64,000 nucleotides of DNA from Arthrobacter glacialis (GCF_002909445.1 NZ_PPXC01000004.1:124001-188000), one strand, 5' to 3'. Counted from the first letter of the stretch, positions 11,722-21,036 are shown. Translations and numbers: made by a program. Notes: generated by a model not told the origin, from the letters alone.

Positions 11722-12921
11722 ATGACGGCACAAGCAAATGATGTAGTGATTCTTGCAGGAGCCCGCACCCCGCAGGGCCGACTCAACGGGCAATTGGCGC
11801 CCTTTACCGCCGTCGAACTTGGTGCTAAGGCCATAGCCGGTGCCCTGGCCAAATCCGGCGTCACTTTCGCCGATGTAGATTTTGTGGTGATGGGCCAGGT
11901 CTTGCAGGCCGGCGCCGGGCAGAATCCGGCACGCCAAAGCGCAGTGGGTGCCGGGATTGGCTGGAATGTTCCGGCCGTGACCATCAATAAGGTGTGCTTA
12001 TCGGGGCTGACGGCCGTGATCGACGCCGCGCGCTTGATCCGCAGCGGCGAGGCCACTGTGGTGGTGGCTGGCGGCCAGGAGTCCATGACGCGTGCCCCGC
12101 ATATTCTCCCGGGCTCACGGCAGGGCTGGACGTACGGCGCGATCCAAGCCCTGGACGTGGCCGCACATGACGGCCTGACGGACGCCTTTGACTCCGACTC
12201 CATGGGGCTTTCCACCGAGCGGGGCAATATCCGCCTGAACATCAGCCGAACGGCTCAGGACCAGGTTGCGGCAGCCTCGCACCAACGTGCTGCCGCTGCG
12301 GCGACGGCGGGCGTCTTTGATGCAGAGATAATCCCTGTCACAGTGCCCCAACGAAAAGGTGACGCACTTGTTCTCAGCCAGGACGAGGGCATCCGCGCGC
12401 AGACAACCGTGGAAACCTTGGCCGGATTACGCCCTGCCTTCACGGCCGACGGCGCCATCACGGCAGGCAATTCCTCTCCCCTGTCCGACGGCGCCAGCGC
12501 CCTGGTGCTTTCCACCCGCGCCTATGCGGAGGAAAACAAGCTTGCGTGGCTGGCGGTGGTGGGCTCCCCCGGCCAAGTGGCAGGACCGGATAATTCGCTG
12601 CACTCCCAACCCTCCAACGCCATCCTCAAGGCCCTGCATACTGCCGGCTGGAGTGTTGGCGACCTTGACTTCATTGAGATCAACGAAGCCTTCGGTTCGG
12701 TGGCCGTCCAGTCGCTGCATGATCTTGGAATCCCGCTGGAAAAGTGCAATATTCATGGCGGCGCCATCGCCCTGGGCCACCCCATTGGCGCTTCAGGTTC
12801 CCGGCTAGCCTTGCATGCCGCCCTGGAACTAAGCCGGCGCGGATCAGGCAAGGCTGCGGTTTCGCTGTGCGGCGGCGGCGGTCAGGGTGAAGCGCTGCTC
12901 TTATTCCGGGACGCCGAGTGA
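11722..12921 (+). CDS. Acetyl-CoA acetyltransferase (thiolase)
   Basis: Thiolase family enzyme, 399 residues, that condenses or cleaves acyl-CoA units; biosynthetic acetoacetyl-CoA formation is the likeliest role. The catalytic nucleophile is Cys92 in NKVCLSG. The EINEAFG, GHPIGASG and CGGGGQGEALL motifs supply the catalytic His and the second Cys. I start at ATG 11722 because AAGGAG lies ten bases upstream and MTAQANDVVILAGARTP is the normal thiolase N-terminus; longer in-frame versions begin with unrelated residues. Its stop overlaps the next gene's GTG start. Its position between rplL and rpoB on the opposite strand is unusual. Confidence 0.92.
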   Translation: MTAQANDVVILAGARTPQGRLNGQLAPFTAVELGAKAIAGALAKSGVTFADVDFVVMGQVLQAGAGQNPARQSAVGAGIGWNVPAVTINKVCLSGLTAVIDAARLIRSGEATVVVAGGQESMTRAPHILPGSRQGWTYGAIQALDVAAHDGLTDAFDSDSMGLSTERGNIRLNISRTAQDQVAAASHQRAAAAATAGVFDAEIIPVTVPQRKGDALVLSQDEGIRAQTTVETLAGLRPAFTADGAITAGNSSPLSDGASALVLSTRAYAEENKLAWLAVVGSPGQVAGPDNSLHSQPSNAILKALHTAGWSVGDLDFIEINEAFGSVAVQSLHDLGIPLEKCNIHGGAIALGHPIGASGSRLALHAALELSRRGSGKAAVSLCGGGGQGEALLLFRDAE

Positions 12922-13406
12922 GCGCCGGGGACGCCCCTGCCTCGGGCCATGCGCGCGTGGCTGCGGATGCCGCGGAGCGCGGGCTTGAGGTGGAGATTTT
13001 TGCCAGGCCTGCGGCAAACTCACTCACAGAAGCCGCAGCGCTCCTGGGCATTGAGCCCGGCGACATTGTGAAGTCGCTGGTGGTCAAACGCAGCGACGGA
13101 ACCTTCCTCTTTGCCCTTGTTCCGGGCGGCCGGGCCATCTCCTGGCCCAAGCTGCGCGCCGCGGTGGGGGTCAACAAGCTCCAGATGCCGCACGCCGAAG
13201 TGGCATTGGCTGCCACCGGCTACGAACGTGGCACCATCACTCCCCTGGGCAGCACCACGCCGTGGCCCGTGTTCGTCGATGTTGGAGTCCGTGGGCGCCG
13301 CGTTGCCATGGGCGCGGGCGAGCACGGCTACAGCATGTTCGTGGAAGCAGATGCCCTGATCGCAGCGTTCGAAGCCACAGTGGCCGACATTTCCGTGCCC
13401 GAGTAA
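12918..13406 (+). CDS. ybaK: YbaK/EbsC-type aminoacyl-tRNA deacylase
   Basis: YbaK-family trans-editing protein, 162 residues, expected to hydrolyse mischarged Cys-tRNA(Pro) or a related mis-acylated tRNA. The fold is recognisable from the central LGIEPGDIVKSLVVK segment, in which Lys is the conserved catalytic-pocket residue, and from the GGRAISWPKLRAAVG and MGAGEHG segments. The start is GTG overlapping the thiolase stop by four bases (GTGA), so the two are translationally coupled. The exact tRNA substrate cannot be told from sequence. Confidence 0.85.
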   Translation: MSAGDAPASGHARVAADAAERGLEVEIFARPAANSLTEAAALLGIEPGDIVKSLVVKRSDGTFLFALVPGGRAISWPKLRAAVGVNKLQMPHAEVALAATGYERGTITPLGSTTPWPVFVDVGVRGRRVAMGAGEHGYSMFVEADALIAAFEATVADISVPE

Positions 13407-13413
13407 CCGCCTG

Positions 13414-13487
13414 CCGCATAAACGTACTTTGTCCGCTTGTAGGCAGTTGCCCCACACCCTAGAAGCGGACAAAGTACGTTTGTGCGG
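13414..13487. terminator. Long inverted repeat after ybaK
   Basis: Arms CCGCAtAAACGTACTTTG... (13414-13438) and the complement (13463-13487) pair over 25 bases with one mismatch, around a 24-base loop. It begins eight bases after the ybaK stop and lies between convergent ybaK and rplL. It lacks a T-tract. It may be a bidirectional terminator of the kind often seen in actinobacteria. Confidence 0.7.
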
Positions 13488-13508
13488 AAAAGCCCCGGAC
13501 GCAAAGAA

Positions 13509-13532
13509 GCCCCACACCAAACGGTGTGGGGC
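13509..13532 (-). terminator. rplJ-rplL operon terminator
   Basis: A ten-base GCCCCACACC stem with a four-base loop is followed on the minus strand by TTCTTTG, 22 bases after the rplL stop codon. This is a standard intrinsic terminator closing the rplJ-rplL transcript. Confidence 0.85.
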
Positions 13533-13554
13533 AACTTTAAGAAGTGCGAGGTGA

Positions 13555-13929
13555 TTACTTGACGGTAACCGTGGCGCCGGCAGCTTCGAGAGCTTCCTTG
13601 GCCTTCTCTGCAGCTTCCTTGGTGGCGCCTTCGAGAACAGCCTTGGGAGCCGAGTCAACGACCTCCTTGGCTTCCTTCAGACCCAAGGAGGTCAGTGCGC
13701 GAACTTCCTTGATAACAGCAATCTTCTTGTCGCCAGCGGCTTCGAGGATTACGTCGAATTCGGTCTGCTCTTCAGCTTCTTCAGCTGCGGCACCGGCCGG
13801 GCCAGCAACTGCAACAGCAGCAGCGGTAACTTCGAAGGTCTCTTCGAACTGCTTAACGAACTCGGAGAGCTCGATGATGGTCAGTTCCTTGAAAGCTTCA
13901 ATGAGCTCGTCGTTGGTGAGCTTAGCCAT
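13555..13929 (-). CDS. rplL: 50S ribosomal protein L7/L12
   Basis: Stalk protein that recruits GTPase translation factors. It is 124 residues with the N-terminal dimerisation domain, an Ala/Gly/Pro hinge (about residues 40-52) and the C-terminal factor-binding domain containing [22 protein letters not shown]. It follows rplJ by 101 bases on the same strand and ends at the intrinsic terminator at 13509-13532, so the operon is rplJ-rplL only. Confidence 0.98.
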   Translation of the reverse strand: MAKLTNDELIEAFKELTIIELSEFVKQFEETFEVTAAAVAVAGPAGAAAEEAEEQTEFDVILEAAGDKKIAVIKEVRALTSLGLKEAKEVVDSAPKAVLEGATKEAAEKAKEALEAAGATVTVK

Positions 13930-14030
13930 GGGTGGCGCTCCTTCTGTGTTCTTGCCCGGTAAGGGCGAATCTAAAAACCTAAGTCCTCATGGAATTAGGG
14001 ACAAACTTGAGGGACGAATCCCATGAGGCT

Positions 14031-14618
14031 TTAGGCCTCGGTGGTCTCAGCTTCTGCGGCGGGAGCCTCTTCAGCAACCGGCGCTTCGTCAGCTACGGGA
14101 GCTTCTTCAGCGGCCGGAGCCTCTTCGGCGGGAGCGCCTTCGGCAAGCTTCAAGCGCAATGCTTCGAGCGTGCGTGCAGCGGCTGCCATCGGAGCCTTGA
14201 GGATGCCGGCAACCTTGGCCAGCTGCAGCTCGCGTGATTCCAGGGCGGCCAGTGCGGCAACCTCGGAAGCGTTCAGAGCCTTGCCTTCGAAGACACCGGT
14301 CTTGATGACCAGCTGCTTGTTGGCTTTTGCAAAATCCGTCAGGCTCTTTGCTGCTGCAACAGCGTCACCCTTGATGAAAGCAATAGCGGTAGGACCTGAC
14401 AGCTGACCCTCGAAAGCGTCAACACCAGCTTCCTTGGCCGCAATGGCAGTCAGGGTGTTCTTTACGACCGCGAACTTGGTGTCCTGGCCGAGAGAAACGC
14501 GCAGCTCCTTGAGCTGAGCAACGGTGAGCCCACGGTATTCGGTTAGGACTGCTGCAGTCGATTCGTTGAAATCCTGTGTGATTTCAGCAACTGCGGCCAC
14601 CTTTGTTGGCGTTGCCAT
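14031..14618 (-). CDS. rplJ: 50S ribosomal protein L10
   Basis: Stalk base protein that carries the L7/L12 dimers and represses its own operon by binding the mRNA leader. It is 195 residues. The first 165 or so match ordinary L10. The last 30 form an Ala/Pro/Glu repeat, with EEAP or DEAP recurring several times, which makes it longer than the usual 170-180 residues. The long leader with a terminator hairpin upstream fits autogenous control. Confidence 0.97.
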   Translation of the reverse strand: MATPTKVAAVAEITQDFNESTAAVLTEYRGLTVAQLKELRVSLGQDTKFAVVKNTLTAIAAKEAGVDAFEGQLSGPTAIAFIKGDAVAAAKSLTDFAKANKQLVIKTGVFEGKALNASEVAALAALESRELQLAKVAGILKAPMAAAARTLEALRLKLAEGAPAEEAPAAEEAPVADEAPVAEEAPAAEAETTEA

Positions 14619-14860
14619 AACACTCCTTCCGGGAATTAATGCCGGCCTTTACGTGTCCTTGCCGGTAGCCTGCAAGCAGGTTGGCGGCAAAAAGAAAACG
14701 CCCCGCACAGATGTACGGGGCGTTGGTTTGCAGCGGATCAATAGGTTTTCACCCACGTTCAACACTGCAAATAAGCTTTGTGCACCTGCGCTGGTCGCCC
14801 TCTTGAAGGACTTTTCGGATGCTAATCTGCCCGAACCCAACTCAAACAGGCGCATGGTGC
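14619..14860 (-). promoter_or_regulatory. Probable L10 leader of rplJ
   Basis: The transcript upstream of rplJ would carry about 240 bases of non-coding RNA ending in a strong intrinsic terminator (14697-14724) 79 bases before the start codon. That is the layout of ribosomal L10 leaders: L10 binding upstream favours the terminator. I infer the leader from position and terminator; I have not matched its kink-turn. Confidence 0.55.
14697..14724 (-). terminator. Attenuator hairpin in rplJ leader
   Basis: Perfect nine-base arms AACGCCCCG / CGGGGCGTT are followed on the minus strand by TTCTTTTTG, giving a textbook intrinsic terminator. It lies 79 bases upstream of rplJ and about 270 bases after the GNAT gene. 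It is therefore more likely a conditional attenuator for rplJ-rplL than a terminator serving only the GNAT gene. Confidence 0.8.
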
Positions 14861-14995
14861 ACCTGATGGCTGGGGGTGATTATCATCGACCGACGGTCTT
14901 TGGTCTTAAAAGACTACAGGACGCTCCGTATGGAGTCCAAATCGGCGGTACGTGTGGACGGCCACACACCTGTTGGCCACCAGTGCGAATCAGCG

Positions 14996-16075
14996 CTAGT
15001 CGATGGCGTTAAAGTCCTTACGCCACTGCCCCGTAACACCTGCGCTGACAAATCCCAGCTGGGCGTTGACTGAGAGCATGTAGGTGTTGTCCGGAGAATT
15101 CCAGGTGTAGAGGGTCTTGACCTGAGGGAATTCGCGCGTGAGCTGTTCCATGTTCTCCACTTTGATGTGCAAGCCAACGTCCTTGCCGCGGTGCTGGCTA
15201 TCCACCACAGTGTCATCCTGGAAGGCCACGTCGTCGCGGTGTTTCAGCACAGAAATCGAAGTGAAGGCCACCAAGGCGCCGGTTTCCAAGCACTCTGCAG
15301 CGCTCACCAACGTATGGCGCCCCGTCAAGGCGGAGAGTTCCTCCGCCTCACGCAGTTTCGCCACATCCCACGCCTCCGGGGCGCCGTCGTCGTCACTGAT
15401 ACTTTGTTCCAGACGCACAATGTCCTGAGCCCACTTCTCCGGGCAGGTGTCCATCCACCGGTGCACAGCGTAAGCCGAACTGTGCGCGGCGATTGCACGA
15501 TCCTTCAAGCGGCCGCCGAGAGACGGGGGCAGCGGAAGCGCACAGGCACCGAATTGTTCCACCTGTTCCAAGACGTAGCCGGCGTTGTGGGCAAACAGGG
15601 CTTCGCGGCTACTCAGGGGCATGAGACTGCCGTCGCGGGTGGCCGCCACGTGCTCGGGTGCTTCCACACGCAAATCGGCTGCGGGATGGTTAGTTTCCAC
15701 CACAACAATCCGCCGGTTCTCACCCCTAACAAAGAGCTCAGCGGCCTCGAGCAACTTGCGGCCCAGACCGCGACCCTCGGCCGCGGGAAGCACATCCAAG
15801 GTCACGTGCGCCAGATCGGTGTTGTCATCCAGCGGCAGGGCAATGCCAGCGCGGCCCACAATGGCACCGTCCAGGCGCACCACCAACACCACGTACCACT
15901 CATAGGGGTCATGGCACAGCTGGAAAAGCTCCTCGGCGGTGTAGGCCAGCTCATCGTTGCCCCAGGTGTTGACACGCACCTTGCGGGACACTTCCACCGC
16001 TTGCAGGAACTCGGTCGCCGAATCGCCGTCGAGAGCGTCAGGCACACGCAGCTGCTCGATAGTTATCTCTGTCAT
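14996..16075 (-). CDS. Tandem GNAT N-acetyltransferase
   Basis: Protein of 359 residues made of two GNAT-like halves. The N-terminal half shows an acetyl-CoA loop of the form AEGRGLGRKLLEAAE around residues 95-110. The C-terminal half ends with the FQDDTVVDSQHRGKDVGLHI and YTWNSPDNTYMLSVNAQLGF pattern common in GNAT proteins. The start is ATG 16073-16075 (MTEITIEQLRVPD); longer in-frame versions are antisense to the next gene. It lies seven bases after a second GNAT gene, so the two are co-transcribed. The substrate is unknown. Confidence 0.8.
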   Translation of the reverse strand: MTEITIEQLRVPDALDGDSATEFLQAVEVSRKVRVNTWGNDELAYTAEELFQLCHDPYEWYVVLVVRLDGAIVGRAGIALPLDDNTDLAHVTLDVLPAAEGRGLGRKLLEAAELFVRGENRRIVVVETNHPAADLRVEAPEHVAATRDGSLMPLSSREALFAHNAGYVLEQVEQFGACALPLPPSLGGRLKDRAIAAHSSAYAVHRWMDTCPEKWAQDIVRLEQSISDDDGAPEAWDVAKLREAEELSALTGRHTLVSAAECLETGALVAFTSISVLKHRDDVAFQDDTVVDSQHRGKDVGLHIKVENMEQLTREFPQVKTLYTWNSPDNTYMLSVNAQLGFVSAGVTGQWRKDFNAID

Positions 16076-16082
16076 GTTGGAT

Positions 16083-16646
16083 CTACCCCGTCGTTGTCTG
16101 GCCTGTTGGGCGCACCATGACGTAGTCATGCTCGACCCTGTTCCCGAGCCAAAAGCGCTTGGACCCAGCAATGGTGAAACCGTGTTTTGTGTAAAAGCCC
16201 TGCGCGCGCAGATTCTCCTGGTTGACACCCAGCCAGACCTGGCTCCTGCCCAGCTGCTGCGCCCAATCAAGGCTGGCCGCCATGATCTTGGCGCTGAGGC
16301 CGCTCCCGTGGGTGTCAGGGTGAGCGTAGCACTTGCTCAGTTCCGTCGAATTTTGCGCGGCCACCACTGCCGCAACGTCGGAGTCCGACGGCGGGGAGTC
16401 CACCAGCATGGTGTAGGCCAGCAGGCGTTGTTCACCGCTCCTTGAAGTCCCCTGTGCCACGAACAACTTCCGAAGCGGGTCGGCCAGGTACTGGCTGAAT
16501 GCTTGAACGCTGAGGTTCTGAGCCACGAACGTGTCTATCTCGTCCAACGGGCTGCCGGGAGGGCAGGCCAACGGAAACGTAACCGCGGCCAAGACAGCCA
16601 GTTCCGGCGCATCAGCCGCCACCGCCGCGCGAATGCTCAGAACCAT
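16083..16646 (-). CDS. GNAT N-acetyltransferase
   Basis: Single-domain GNAT protein of 187 residues beginning MVLSIRAAVAADAPELAVLAA, the usual beta1-alpha1 opening of the family. The acetyl-CoA binding region is degenerate but recognisable as CYAHPDTHGSGLSAKIMAAS, and GVNQENLRAQGFYTKHGF is the typical beta5-alpha4 segment. It is upstream of and close to the tandem GNAT gene, forming a two-gene unit placed between rplA and rplJ. The substrate is not predictable. Confidence 0.82.
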   Translation of the reverse strand: MVLSIRAAVAADAPELAVLAAVTFPLACPPGSPLDEIDTFVAQNLSVQAFSQYLADPLRKLFVAQGTSRSGEQRLLAYTMLVDSPPSDSDVAAVVAAQNSTELSKCYAHPDTHGSGLSAKIMAASLDWAQQLGRSQVWLGVNQENLRAQGFYTKHGFTIAGSKRFWLGNRVEHDYVMVRPTGQTTTG

Positions 16647-16710
16647 GCGTTTGCTCCTCTTGGGCTGCAGACCCGTTGATGCGGGTAAACCCTCATCATC
16701 ACAGCTTACA

Positions 16711-16753
16711 AAGAAAGGGCCAGTGTAGCTCTACGCTACACCGGCCCTTTCTT
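16711..16753. terminator. Bidirectional terminator after rplA
   Basis: Near-perfect 20-base arms (AAGAAAGGGCC...GGCCCTTTCTT) lie between the rplA stop and the start of the GNAT gene. Runs of A on one side and TTTCTT on the other make it a plausible terminator. It would end the secE-nusG-rplK-rplA transcript and separate it from the GNAT genes. Confidence 0.85.
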
Positions 16754-16768
16754 GTGAAAATCTAAGAC

Positions 16769-17476
16769 TTACGCCTCAATGACAACCTTGGTTGCCTGAG
16801 GATCTACCGGAATGCCCGGGCCGAACGTCGTGGAGACGGTGGCCTTCTGCACGTAACGGCCCTTGGAAGCGGACGGCTTCAAACGAAGCACCTCTTCCAG
16901 AGCAGCTGCGTAGTTCTCAGCCAGCTTGACGGCGTCGAAGGAAACCTTGCCAATGATGAAGTGAAGGTTGGAGTGCTTGTCGACGCGGAAGTCGATCTTT
17001 CCACCCTTGATGTCGTTAACAGCCTTGGCAACATCGTTCGTTACCGTACCGGTCTTCGGGTTCGGCATGAGGTTACGAGGACCAAGAACCTTACCCAAAC
17101 GGCCAACCTTACCCATGAGGTCAGGTGTAGCAACGGCTGCGTCGAAGTCGGTCCAGCCGCCCTGGATCTTTTCGATCAGGTCGTCGGTGCCAACAAATTC
17201 GGCGCCGGCTGCGATAGCAGCCTCGGCACGCTCACCGGTTGCGAAAACCAGGACGCGAGCAGTCTTACCGGTACCGTGGGGCAGGTTAACCGTGCCACGG
17301 ATCATCTGGTCAGCCTTGCGAGGGTCTACACCCAAGCGGAAGGCAACCTCAACGGTAGCGTCGAACTTGGACGGGTTGGTGTCCTTGGCGAGCTTGATAG
17401 CGTCGAACGGTGCGTAGACATTGTCTGCATCGATCTTGGCTACGGCTGCCTCATATGCTTTACTGCGCTTTGCCAT
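16769..17476 (-). CDS. rplA: 50S ribosomal protein L1
   Basis: Stalk protein that binds 23S rRNA near the E site and represses its own operon by binding mRNA. It is 235 residues, the family's size, with the conserved [20 protein letters not shown] and [15 protein letters not shown] segments. It follows rplK by 150 bases in the same direction and precedes the bidirectional hairpin at 16711-16753. Confidence 0.98.
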   Translation of the reverse strand: MAKRSKAYEAAVAKIDADNVYAPFDAIKLAKDTNPSKFDATVEVAFRLGVDPRKADQMIRGTVNLPHGTGKTARVLVFATGERAEAAIAAGAEFVGTDDLIEKIQGGWTDFDAAVATPDLMGKVGRLGKVLGPRNLMPNPKTGTVTNDVAKAVNDIKGGKIDFRVDKHSNLHFIIGKVSFDAVKLAENYAAALEEVLRLKPSASKGRYVQKATVSTTFGPGIPVDPQATKVVIEA

Positions 17477-17626
17477 GCTGCGTTTCTCCTTGTGCAGTTG
17501 TGGTCGTTAGGACCGCGCGGGCCCTGCCACTACGTACGTCGCCAGCCCACCAAAGGTGAGTTGTACGGCGTCGTTCTTAATGTTTATTGGTGCCCAAATG
17601 GGCGTAAAGCGAAAGTCTGGGAAGAC

Positions 17627-18058
17627 TTAAGCTTCGACGGTGACACCCATGGAACGGGCGGTACCGGCGATGATCTTCTCGGCGCCTTCAATGCTGGTGG
17701 CGTTGAGGTCGACCATCTTCTGGGTTGCAATCTCGGTAACCTGAGCCTTGGTCAGCTGAGCAACCTTGACTGTGTGAGGTGTACCTGAACCCTTAGCAAT
17801 GCCTGCAGCCTTCTTGATGAGCTCGGCAGCCGGCGGGGTCTTGGTGATGAAGGTGAATGAACGGTCTTCGTAAACCGTGATTTCAACCGGGATAACGTTT
17901 CCGCGCTGGGATTCCGTTGCAGCGTTGTACGCCTTGCAGAATTCCATGATGTTGACGCCGTGCTGACCAAGTGCCGGACCGATGGGCGGTGCCGGGTTAG
18001 CGGCGCCTGCCTGGATCTGCAGCTTGATAAGGCCGGTGACCTTTTTCTTGGGAGCCAA
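17627..18058 (-). CDS. rplK: 50S ribosomal protein L11
   Basis: Binds the GTPase-associated centre of 23S rRNA and is needed for the RelA stringent response. It is 143 residues with the proline-rich [20 protein letters not shown] loop in the N-terminal domain and [15 protein letters not shown] in the C-terminal rRNA-binding domain. It is downstream of nusG on the same strand. Confidence 0.98.
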   Translation of the reverse strand: MAPKKKVTGLIKLQIQAGAANPAPPIGPALGQHGVNIMEFCKAYNAATESQRGNVIPVEITVYEDRSFTFITKTPPAAELIKKAAGIAKGSGTPHTVKVAQLTKAQVTEIATQKMVDLNATSIEGAEKIIAGTARSMGVTVEA

Positions 18059-18187
18059 TGTAGGGTCCTTCTCTCAATATCTTTCCTAGGACGACGGAGC
18101 GCGTCCAAGGTGGGTGGCCGAATGGCGTCCGGCCGAACGTTTCACAGGAACAAAGCTATGAACCTGCGAAACGAAAATTGTGGACAA

Positions 18188-18967
18188 CTAGATCTTGGTG
18201 ACCTGGTTGAATGCAAGCGTGACGGGGGTTTCGCGCTCGAAGATGGAAACCAAAACCACCAAGTGCTGTGATTCGGGCTTGATCTCGGAGATCGACGCCG
18301 ACAGGCCTTCGAACGGACCGTCCTTGACGATGACTGCTTCGCCAACTTCAAAGTCGATCTCGGCGTCAACGGGATTGTGGCGCAACGGTACGCCGGACTC
18401 TTCAGCCTGCTGCTCCTCGAAGATCGGGGCAAGCATGGAGAAGACCTCATCCAGGCGCAACGGGACAGGGTTGTGGGCGTTGCCCACGAAGCCTGTGACA
18501 CCCGGGGTGTGGCGTACAACACCCCAGGAAGCATCCGTCAGATCCATGCGGACCAAAACGTATCCGGGAATGCGAACGCGGTTGACAACCTTGCGCGTTG
18601 CGTTCTTGATCTCCACGACTTCTTCCATGGGGACCTGAACTTCGAAGATGTAATCTTCCATGTTCAGCGACAGGCTGCGGGACTCAAGATTGACCTTGAC
18701 GCGGTTTTCGTAACCAGCGTAGGAGTGGATGACGTACCAGTCACCCTCTTGGCGGCGCAGCTTGGCCTTGAATTCTTCGGCCGGGTCAACTTCGGGCTCG
18801 GCATCTTCTGCCGGCTCTTCGGTAACGTCGGCGTCTACAACAGCTGCTTCAGTTTGCGCATCAGCTGCATCATCAACGGCATCAAGGTCGGCATTGATGG
18901 CAGCATCAGCAACCACAGTGTCCTGGTCCTGCTCACTGTATGTAGCCTTGGGCTCCAGCTCAGACAC
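18188..18967 (-). CDS. nusG: Transcription termination/antitermination protein NusG
   Basis: Binds the RNA polymerase clamp, modulates pausing and couples transcription to Rho or the ribosome. It is 259 residues. The first 75 or so are an acidic, Ala/Asp/Glu-rich extension typical of actinobacterial NusG. The NGN domain then begins at [15 protein letters not shown] and the C-terminal KOW motif reads [15 protein letters not shown]. It lies between secE and rplK, the universal order. Confidence 0.97.
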   Translation of the reverse strand: MSELEPKATYSEQDQDTVVADAAINADLDAVDDAADAQTEAAVVDADVTEEPAEDAEPEVDPAEEFKAKLRRQEGDWYVIHSYAGYENRVKVNLESRSLSLNMEDYIFEVQVPMEEVVEIKNATRKVVNRVRIPGYVLVRMDLTDASWGVVRHTPGVTGFVGNAHNPVPLRLDEVFSMLAPIFEEQQAEESGVPLRHNPVDAEIDFEVGEAVIVKDGPFEGLSASISEIKPESQHLVVLVSIFERETPVTLAFNQVTKI

Positions 18968-19055
18968 GAATTTCCTGCTTTCCTTGTGCGTTTCTTAAAT
19001 GGCTCAAACCGACCCCGTGCCAAATTATTCGGCGGGGTCGGCCAAGTTGAGCTTC

Positions 19056-19346
19056 TTACTGCTCGATGTTTACGTTTCCACCAAAGACCCACAGGACGGC
19101 TTGACCGAAACCCAGATCCAAGACAGTAACAATAGCCATCACGATGACAACGAATACCAGCACCACTGCGGTGTAGTTGATCAACTCTTTGCGAGTGGGG
19201 GTGACAACCTTCTTCAGCTCACCAATTACCTGGCGAAGGAAGAGAGCAATCCGGCTAAAGAGGCCGGGCTTGCCGGGCTTTGCAGCCTTCTTCACAGGGC
19301 CCTTGGAGCTGCTTGCCGCAGTTTCGGTCACCAGTGCCTCACTCAT
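19056..19346 (-). CDS. secE: Preprotein translocase subunit SecE
   Basis: Essential clamp subunit of the SecYEG translocon in the inner membrane. It is 96 residues: a basic, Lys/Pro-rich N-terminus, the conserved cytosolic amphipathic helix (FLRQVIGELKKVVTPTRKEL) and a single transmembrane helix near the C-terminus (about residues 60-80). Two adjacent ATG codons (19344-19349) are possible; I use the second. The open frame continues upstream through the tRNA gene but without sense. Confidence 0.95.
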   Translation of the reverse strand: MSEALVTETAASSSKGPVKKAAKPGKPGLFSRIALFLRQVIGELKKVVTPTRKELINYTAVVLVFVVIVMAIVTVLDLGFGQAVLWVFGGNVNIEQ

Positions 19347-19460
19347 CATTAGTTGGAATACACGCTGGCCCGGTGATCCGGACCGTGTGATGTGCAAACA
19401 TTCGCTCAGACGAGAGTTTCTTACACGTATAACAGTGTAAAAAACCGCTACGACTATGCG

Positions 19461-19533
19461 CAGGGCAGACAGGACTCGAACCTGCAACCTGCGGTTTTGG
19501 AGACCGCTGCGCTACCAATTGCGCCACTACCCT
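19461..19533 (-). tRNA. tRNA-Trp (anticodon CCA)
   Basis: On the minus strand the sequence folds as a complete tRNA. The acceptor stem AGGGTAG pairs with CTGCCCT (one G-U pair) and the discriminator is G. The D-arm contains GGCGCAATTGGTAGC, the anticodon loop is CTCCAAA with anticodon CCA, and the T-loop is TTCGAGT. The 3' CCA is not encoded. The gene sits 114 bases upstream of secE, the common actinobacterial placement. Confidence 0.96.
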
Positions 19534-19784
19534 TTGAAATTTGTCCCTAAGGTCCCTGTGGGCACCCGCGGGCAAACATCCATTCCTTGCTAATTGCCAT
19601 GAATAACTTACAGCGTTGAAGCGGTCTTTCCAAACCGGCCTCAAGGCGTGAACCATCATGGAAGTTCAACACCGGTTACCCATTCTACGCATTCTTAGGC
19701 TCATTCGTCGAACCGGGCGCCCAATGCCCCTAAAGTAGACACTGACGATGAAAGTATTTTGGGTCTCCCACCGAAGAAAGAATC

Positions 19785-21020
19785 ATGATGTCTGCCGACT
19801 TGACAGCTGACCACGCCTCCGGGCGCCGTGTTTCCGCACGGATCGCCGCTATTGCCGAATCCGCCACACTGGCAGTGGACGCCAAAGCCAAGGCACTGAA
19901 GGCCGCCGGCCGCCCCGTCATTGGGTTTGGCGCCGGCGAGCCCGACTTCCCCACACCTGACTACATTGTTGAGGCAGCCATTGCTGCCGCCCGCCAGCCC
20001 AAGTACCACAGGTACTCCCCTGCTGCCGGACTGCCGGAATTGCGCAGCGCCATTGCAGAGAAGACCCTGCGCGATTCCGGTTACGCCGTGGATCCGGCCC
20101 AGGTGCTTGTGACCAACGGCGGCAAGCAAGCCGTCTACGAATCCTTCGCAACACTCTTGGATCCAGGAGATGAAGTCATCCTCCCGGCCCCTTACTGGAC
20201 CACCTACCCCGAAGCGATTCGCCTGGCCGGCGGCGTTCCCGTCGAGGTTTTTGCCGGTCCCGAACAGGGCTACATGGTGACGGTTGAGCAACTGGAAGCC
20301 GCACTGACGCCCCGCACCAAGGTTTTGCTCTTCGTGTCGCCGTCCAACCCCACAGGCGCGGTTTACTCGCCCGAGCAAACTCGCGAAATTGGTCTCTGGG
20401 CGGCATCCAAGGGTCTGTGGGTTATCACCGATGAAATCTATGAGCACCTCACCTACGACGGCGTTCCCTTCACCTCGATCGCCACGGCAGCCCCCGAGCT
20501 GGGCGACCGCGTGGTCATCCTCAACGGCGTAGCCAAGACCTACGCCATGACGGGTTGGCGTGTGGGCTGGATGATCGCACCACTGGATGTCACCAAGGCC
20601 GCCACCAACATGCAGTCCCACGCCACCTCCAATGTGGCCAATGTGTCCCAGATGGCAGCCCTTGCCGCGGTTGCCGGCCCGTTGACTGCTGTGGATGAGA
20701 TGAAGGTGGCCTTTGACCGCCGTCGCAAGGCAATGGTTTCCGCCTTGAACGCGATCGACGGCGTGGAGTGCCCCACCCCGCACGGCGCGTTCTACGCCTA
20801 TGCGGATGTGCGAGGCCTGCTGGGCCGCGAAATAGCTGGCATCCGCCCGGCAACGTCCGCCGAACTGGCTGCCCTGATCTTGGACAAGGCTGAAGTTGCC
20901 GTTGTTCCCGGCGAGGCCTTTGGCCCCAGCGGCTACCTCCGCTTGTCGTACGCACTGGGCGATGACGACCTGGCCGTGGGTGTGGCTCGCCTGCAGGAAT
21001 TCCTGGGCTCCGCGAAATAA
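19785..21020 (+). CDS. Pyridoxal-phosphate class I aminotransferase (aspartate-type)
   Basis: Fold-type I PLP enzyme of 411 residues that most likely exchanges amino groups between aspartate and 2-oxoglutarate. The family motifs are [15 protein letters not shown] near the N-terminus, the cofactor-ring segment [11 protein letters not shown], and the PLP lysine in [31 protein letters not shown] near the end contains the substrate-carboxylate Arg. Two adjacent ATG codons at the start are both possible. Actinobacterial members of this clade often stand divergent from the secE cluster, as here. Exact substrate preference cannot be proven. Confidence 0.9.
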   Translation: MMSADLTADHASGRRVSARIAAIAESATLAVDAKAKALKAAGRPVIGFGAGEPDFPTPDYIVEAAIAAARQPKYHRYSPAAGLPELRSAIAEKTLRDSGYAVDPAQVLVTNGGKQAVYESFATLLDPGDEVILPAPYWTTYPEAIRLAGGVPVEVFAGPEQGYMVTVEQLEAALTPRTKVLLFVSPSNPTGAVYSPEQTREIGLWAASKGLWVITDEIYEHLTYDGVPFTSIATAAPELGDRVVILNGVAKTYAMTGWRVGWMIAPLDVTKAATNMQSHATSNVANVSQMAALAAVAGPLTAVDEMKVAFDRRRKAMVSALNAIDGVECPTPHGAFYAYADVRGLLGREIAGIRPATSAELAALILDKAEVAVVPGEAFGPSGYLRLSYALGDDDLAVGVARLQEFLGSAK

Positions 21021-21036
21021 CCCAAGCAAGTCCTGA

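Noticed and set aside
19701-21029. 442-codon frame opposite the aminotransferase
   Set aside because: The aminotransferase has complete PLP motifs; this frame is Gly/His/Arg-rich with no domain.
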